This document shows, in pieces, positions 5,649-8,256 of a DNA stretch of 8,256 nt (the stretch's first letter is position 1; each line of letters opens with the position of its first letter). Under the pieces are notes generated by a model. The model was not told the DNA's origin. It searched no databases and saw nothing but the letters and a program-made list of their open reading frames with translations. Origin of the DNA: Armatimonadota bacterium (GTDB lineage: Bacteria; Armatimonadota; Zipacnadia; Zipacnadales; UBA11051); contig DPJP01000423.1 in assembly GCA_003542955.1 (NCBI GenBank), positions 14,828 through 23,083 of the forward strand. Direction: 5' to 3'. A program made the position numbers and the translations under genes.

Positions 5649-6935
5649 ATGGCGAATACACTCGAGAGCAAAGCAGCCTTGAAGCCGACGGCGCCCAACT
5701 GGGTGTACTACGCGACGCTGTTGCTGATCGCGATTGCGCCGACGCAGTTCGCCTACGCGGTCGACGCCAAGCACGGCCCGTTCGTCGCCTACTCGGACCT
5801 GCTCCTGGCGGCCGTGCTGGCTCTGTGGGTGCTGTGGCGGCTGACGAGGCGAACCGTCGAGGGGCTGGTCTGGCCGCCCGGCGCGGTCATCGGGCTGCTG
5901 ATTGTCGCCATGCTGTCGGCGGGGCGCGCGGAGAGCCTGAAGACGGCGGCCATCGAGATCTTCCAACTGGGCCTCTACTTCGTTGCCGCCTACATGCTGT
6001 TTGTGGATTTGCTGGACCGGCGCGAACGCATCAGGACGGCGCTGATTGTGCTGGCAGTGCCGACGCTTGTGAACATTCTCATCGGCGTGTGGCAGTACGC
6101 CACCGCGGACGATCCGTTCGCTGTGGGCGGGGTGCTGACGAATCGCAACGTCTACAGCGCTTACCTGGCAATGGTGCTGCCGGTGGCGTTCGGCGTGATG
6201 GTGTGGGCAGAGCAGGCGTGGTTGCGTTGGCTTCTGGGCTGCGGGGTCGCGGTGGGGGCCGTAACGATGCTCGCCCCGCCGCTGATGTGGGTACTGGTCG
6301 CGGTGCTGGCCGTGATGACGGGGTTCTCCCCGGCGCGGGCGAGAGCAGCCGCAAGTGTGCTTGTGATTCTGATCGCGCTGGCGGTCATGCTCGTCCCGAG
6401 GAACCGTGACGCGGCCATTGTCGAGCTGCTCGACCCCGCGGAGCAGGGACCGATCTACAAGACACTTGACCACGACTACGTGGTCAAGAAGCGGTGGCTG
6501 GAGTGGCAGCCTGCGCTGAGCATGCTGGCAGACAATTTCGCGCTCGGCGTTGGTGTCGGCAACTACCAGCTCAACATCGGCCGGTCGGAGTTCTATGGCT
6601 TTCTACCGAACGTGAAGAAGAGCGAGCCGGACACGAATAACCTCTACCTGGTCATCGCCGGGTCGATGGGGTTCGCGGGGCTCGTGTGCCTGGTGGCCTA
6701 CGTCGGGGGCTGGCTGCGCCGGGCCGGGACGCTGTGGCTGCTTGTCGAGGACGGCTGGGCGAAGGGCGTCGCCGTGGGGCTGTTGGGTGCGGTGGCGTCA
6801 CTGGCGCTGACGAACGTATTCTCGTCGCTGTTCGTCAGAGGAACCGGGCTTGTCTGGGCGCTGATGTTTGCGCTGGTCATATCAATCAGCCGGGGGGCGA
6901 TGAACGAGGTCCCGCCGGTTGATGATACGGAGTAG
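5649..6935 (+). CDS. O-antigen ligase/polymerase family membrane protein (Wzy/WaaL-like)
   Basis: A 428-aa protein with about 12 hydrophobic segments and one large polar loop (about 251-330), the layout of the O-antigen ligase superfamily. GVLTNRNVYSAYLAMVLP (161-178) matches the conserved N-x-N-x-x-x-x-Y-L element of these proteins. The loop has KKRWLEWQPAL (280-290), with the expected Arg and Trp, then ALGVGVGNYQ (298-307), matching the G-V-G-x-x-x-Y motif. DTNNLYL (328-334) stands where WaaL-type ligases have His-Asn. The protein probably works on the periplasmic face, either polymerising repeat units or transferring the glycan to an acceptor; sequence alone cannot separate these. It fits downstream of two glycosyltransferases and a flippase. 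The His-to-Asn difference makes a strict WaaL-like mechanism uncertain. The C-terminus is a short acidic tail ending at TAG 6933-6935. Confidence 0.88.
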   Translation: MANTLESKAALKPTAPNWVYYATLLLIAIAPTQFAYAVDAKHGPFVAYSDLLLAAVLALWVLWRLTRRTVEGLVWPPGAVIGLLIVAMLSAGRAESLKTAAIEIFQLGLYFVAAYMLFVDLLDRRERIRTALIVLAVPTLVNILIGVWQYATADDPFAVGGVLTNRNVYSAYLAMVLPVAFGVMVWAEQAWLRWLLGCGVAVGAVTMLAPPLMWVLVAVLAVMTGFSPARARAAASVLVILIALAVMLVPRNRDAAIVELLDPAEQGPIYKTLDHDYVVKKRWLEWQPALSMLADNFALGVGVGNYQLNIGRSEFYGFLPNVKKSEPDTNNLYLVIAGSMGFAGLVCLVAYVGGWLRRAGTLWLLVEDGWAKGVAVGLLGAVASLALTNVFSSLFVRGTGLVWALMFALVISISRGAMNEVPPVDDTE

Positions 6936-6939
6936 GCAA

Positions 6940-6958
6940 CGGGCTGTCAACCAGTCCG
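6940..6958 (+). other. Potential hairpin just after the ligase/polymerase stop
   Basis: CGGGCTG (6940-6946) can pair with CAGTCCG (6952-6958) around a 5-nt loop, giving 7 bp with one G-U pair. It begins 5 nt past the stop codon. No T-tract follows, so it is not a typical intrinsic terminator. It could protect the upstream mRNA end or reduce read-through. Confidence 0.3.
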
Positions 6959-6977
6959 GAGCGAAACGACGTCAGAT

Positions 6978-6983
6978 AGGAGA
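6978..6983 (+). promoter_or_regulatory. Ribosome binding site with three nearby ATG codons
   Basis: AGGAGA is followed by ATG at 6984 (too close), 6988 (well spaced but out of frame, encoding only Met-Gln-stop) and 6993 (9 nt away, in frame). It supports 6993 as the start of the secreted protein. Confidence 0.55.
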
Positions 6984-6992
6984 ATGAATGCA

Positions 6993-7538
6993 ATGATACG
7001 AAGCTCGAGATGCGTCTTTACCTGTGCCGCGGTGCTGGTGGCGTTCGTCGCCTGCGCGCTGTCGGCAAGTGCCGCGAAGATTGTTGTCGAGGCCGAGAAC
7101 TACAACACGATCACGCCGTCAATGGCGAAGGCTTCGAGCAATGTGGCCTCCGGCGGGGCGTACATCCACATTCCGCTGCTTCGGCCGCACGGTGACACGG
7201 AGGGCAAGCCGGCAGACACCGGCAACGCCGTCTACAAGGTCAACGTGACTCAGGCGGGCACGTACACGTTCTGGGGCCGCGCGCAGTGGTACGACGGCTG
7301 CGGTAACTCGTTCTTCCTGAAGATCGATGACAAGCCGGCAGTCGTTTTCGGTAACGGCGGCACGTATCGCCAGTGGCACTGGGTCAAGGGCATCAAGGTG
7401 ACCCTGACCGCGGGCGTCCACACGATACGCATTCAGAATCGCGAGGACGGCGCCAAGCTCGACCAGTTCCTGCTTGATACGACTCCGCGCGTGCCGGTCG
7501 GCCTCGAAACGCCCACGCCGGGAGCCATTGTAAGATAG
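6993..7538 (+). CDS. Small secreted carbohydrate-binding-like protein (CBM6/CBM35-type)
   Basis: A 181-aa protein starting MIRSSR. It has a basic N-terminus, a hydrophobic core (about 8-23) and a likely signal peptidase I site in SASAA before Lys29. A cysteine at 21 lacks a good lipobox. The mature part opens with VVEAENY (31-37), the Glu-x-Glu pattern that starts many CBM6/CBM35 and related beta-sandwich modules. It continues with aromatic-rich strands YTFWGRAQWY (91-100), NSFFLKIDDK (105-114), QWHWVKG (127-133) and AGVHTIRIQNREDGAKLDQFLL (140-161), typical of that fold. It probably binds a glycan outside the cytoplasmic membrane; no catalytic domain is present. The gene follows the ligase/polymerase by 57 nt, which suggests a surface role with the locus product. 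The alternative ATG at 6984 would add three residues and sits too close to the ribosome site. Confidence 0.82.
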   Translation: MIRSSRCVFTCAAVLVAFVACALSASAAKIVVEAENYNTITPSMAKASSNVASGGAYIHIPLLRPHGDTEGKPADTGNAVYKVNVTQAGTYTFWGRAQWYDGCGNSFFLKIDDKPAVVFGNGGTYRQWHWVKGIKVTLTAGVHTIRIQNREDGAKLDQFLLDTTPRVPVGLETPTPGAIVR

Positions 7539-7564
7539 CAGTGTTGGGGAGACTTCCATCAACA

Positions 7565-7613
7565 GCATCGCGCGGGCGCCGGCCGGAGTGGTTCGAGTTC
7601 GCGCTCGCGATGC
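7565..7613 (+). repeat. Inverted repeat ending next to a ribosome binding site
   Basis: GCATCGCG (7565-7572) and CGCGATGC (7606-7613) are exact 8-bp inverted arms separated by 33 nt. The right arm ends 2 nt before the GGAGA ribosome site of the last gene. The 91-nt gap in which it lies shows no other signal I can support. Confidence 0.35.
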
Positions 7614-7615
7614 CC

Positions 7616-7620
7616 GGAGA
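7616..7620 (+). promoter_or_regulatory. Ribosome binding site of the last gene
   Basis: GGAGA lies 9 nt before the GTG at 7630. It favours that start over the in-frame GTG at 7588, which has no spaced ribosome site. Confidence 0.5.
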
Positions 7621-7629
7621 GTAGATAGC

Positions 7630-8256
7630 GTGTCACTGCGACCGTTGATAGCCTTGCGCACCGCCGTGTTGCCTGTCCTGGCGGCAGTGCTGTTTCTGTG
7701 CGTCCGTTCATTGCCGGCGGCGGATATCGTCTTTGTCGAAGACGATACGTCCGGCGACTTCGACCTTATGGGCGAGATCGCCGTGCCTGTGGTCGGGCAA
7801 CTTGACGCGCGGATTGTCTTCAACTACCAGGAAGCCTCGGGAGACCACTACGTTGCCGCCTTGACCGGTGGGAAGGCGAAGTTCCATCGCGTGGTGGGCG
7901 GCCAGACTGTCTTCATCGGCACCGGGGGTGACCTTACCCCGCCGGTCGGCGAGGCGGAGGCGGTGCCGTTCACGCTGCAGCGTCGTGACTGGGCGATGGC
8001 GCTGGTCTGGAACAACCAGGTCATCGCGAGGGCATTCGACAGCACGCTCCCGGACGGCAAGCTGGGAACCATCGCCAATACCGGCGAACTGCGCGAGTTG
8101 TTCGTGCAGCCGGTCGGCGATATCTTTGCCGGCGATGACTTCGTTCGCGAGGAGGGAGAGGGCGGCGACTGGGAGATAGCCGCCGGCAAGTGGCAACAGC
8201 GCAGCCTGCGGGATGACGAGCAGGCAGATCGCCAGGAGGCCTCGAAGTCCGCGAAC
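7630..8256 (+). CDS. Secreted concanavalin/LamG-like protein, 3'-truncated by the window edge
   Basis: The frame is open from GTG 7630 to the window end (209 codons) with no stop, so the C-terminus is missing. The N-terminus has arginines, a hydrophobic core (about 11-24) and a probable cleavage after SLPAA (27-31), so it should be exported. The region about 33-163 looks like one jelly-roll module of the concanavalin-like (LamG/DUF1080-like) type: RIVFNYQEASGDHYVAAL (61-78), an aromatic RRDWAMALVWNN strand (118-129), and a run ending VQPVGDIFAGDDF. GDWEIAAGKWQ (179-189) and the closing SKSAN look like the start of a second module of the same kind. No enzyme residues are identifiable. With the preceding CBM-like gene it suggests a surface protein that binds or processes glycan. 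The fold assignment is by eye. Confidence 0.75.
   Translation, partial: MSLRPLIALRTAVLPVLAAVLFLCVRSLPAADIVFVEDDTSGDFDLMGEIAVPVVGQLDARIVFNYQEASGDHYVAALTGGKAKFHRVVGGQTVFIGTGGDLTPPVGEAEAVPFTLQRRDWAMALVWNNQVIARAFDSTLPDGKLGTIANTGELRELFVQPVGDIFAGDDFVREEGEGGDWEIAAGKWQQRSLRDDEQADRQEASKSAN

Noticed and set aside
4938..6473. Long minus-strand frame of 511 codons crossing two + strand genes and the gap between them
   Set aside because: It is rich in Arg, His, Gln and Pro with no recognisable domain, as expected opposite G+C-rich genes. Both + strand genes show clear membrane-protein composition and good starts.
7119..8196. Minus-strand frames (7119-7823 and 7708-8196) opposite the two secreted genes
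   Set aside because: The + strand frames have signal peptides, ribosome sites and module-like patterns, while the reverse frames have no recognisable domain.
1..8256. Search for CRISPR repeats, tRNA or rRNA genes, transposases and phage genes
   Set aside because: No regularly spaced repeats, tRNA-like arms, rRNA segments or mobile-element proteins were seen by eye.

Overview
The window is a G+C-rich bacterial segment in which every recognisable gene lies on the + strand. It looks like the middle of an exopolysaccharide or O-antigen-type locus. Start codons are mixed (ATG, GTG, TTG), all three stop codons are used, and most genes have a GGAG/GAGG-type ribosome binding site. The host cannot be named from the sequence. 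The two secreted beta-sandwich-type proteins at the right end resemble proteins common in environmental, polysaccharide-rich lineages such as Planctomycetota or Armatimonadota; this is a weak inference.

Region 1 (1-4745) is a compact gene run: a family GT4 glycosyltransferase cut by the left window edge, a MurJ/MviN-type lipid-linked oligosaccharide flippase, a second GT4 glycosyltransferase overlapping the flippase by 14 nt, and a lipB-type octanoyltransferase overlapping that by 8 nt. The first three fit the cytoplasmic assembly and flipping of a lipid-linked glycan. LipB is a cofactor-metabolism gene and is the outlier, though its catalytic residues are intact.

Region 2 (4686-6935) begins with a promoter-like TTGACA-N17-CATGAT inside the 3' end of lipB. 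It then has an unrecognised protein with about seven membrane segments, a 192-bp gap with two short inverted repeats and a five-codon mini-ORF, and a polytopic O-antigen ligase/polymerase family protein. That protein is the likely periplasmic polymerisation or ligation step for the glycan.

Region 3 (6936-8256) has two short intergenic stretches, each with a potential hairpin, and two secreted proteins. The first is a small CBM6/CBM35-like protein with a signal peptide. The second is a concanavalin/LamG-like protein with a signal peptide that runs off the right edge; it appears to start a second copy of its domain just before the window ends.

Together the genes suggest synthesis (two GT4 enzymes), export (MurJ-like), polymerisation or ligation (O-antigen ligase family), and possibly surface retention (secreted carbohydrate-binding proteins). 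I saw no tRNA, rRNA, CRISPR array, transposase or phage gene. No single undescribed system is proven. The best leads are the unknown membrane protein, the altered key residues in the flippase and ligase, the lipB placement, and the secreted pair.
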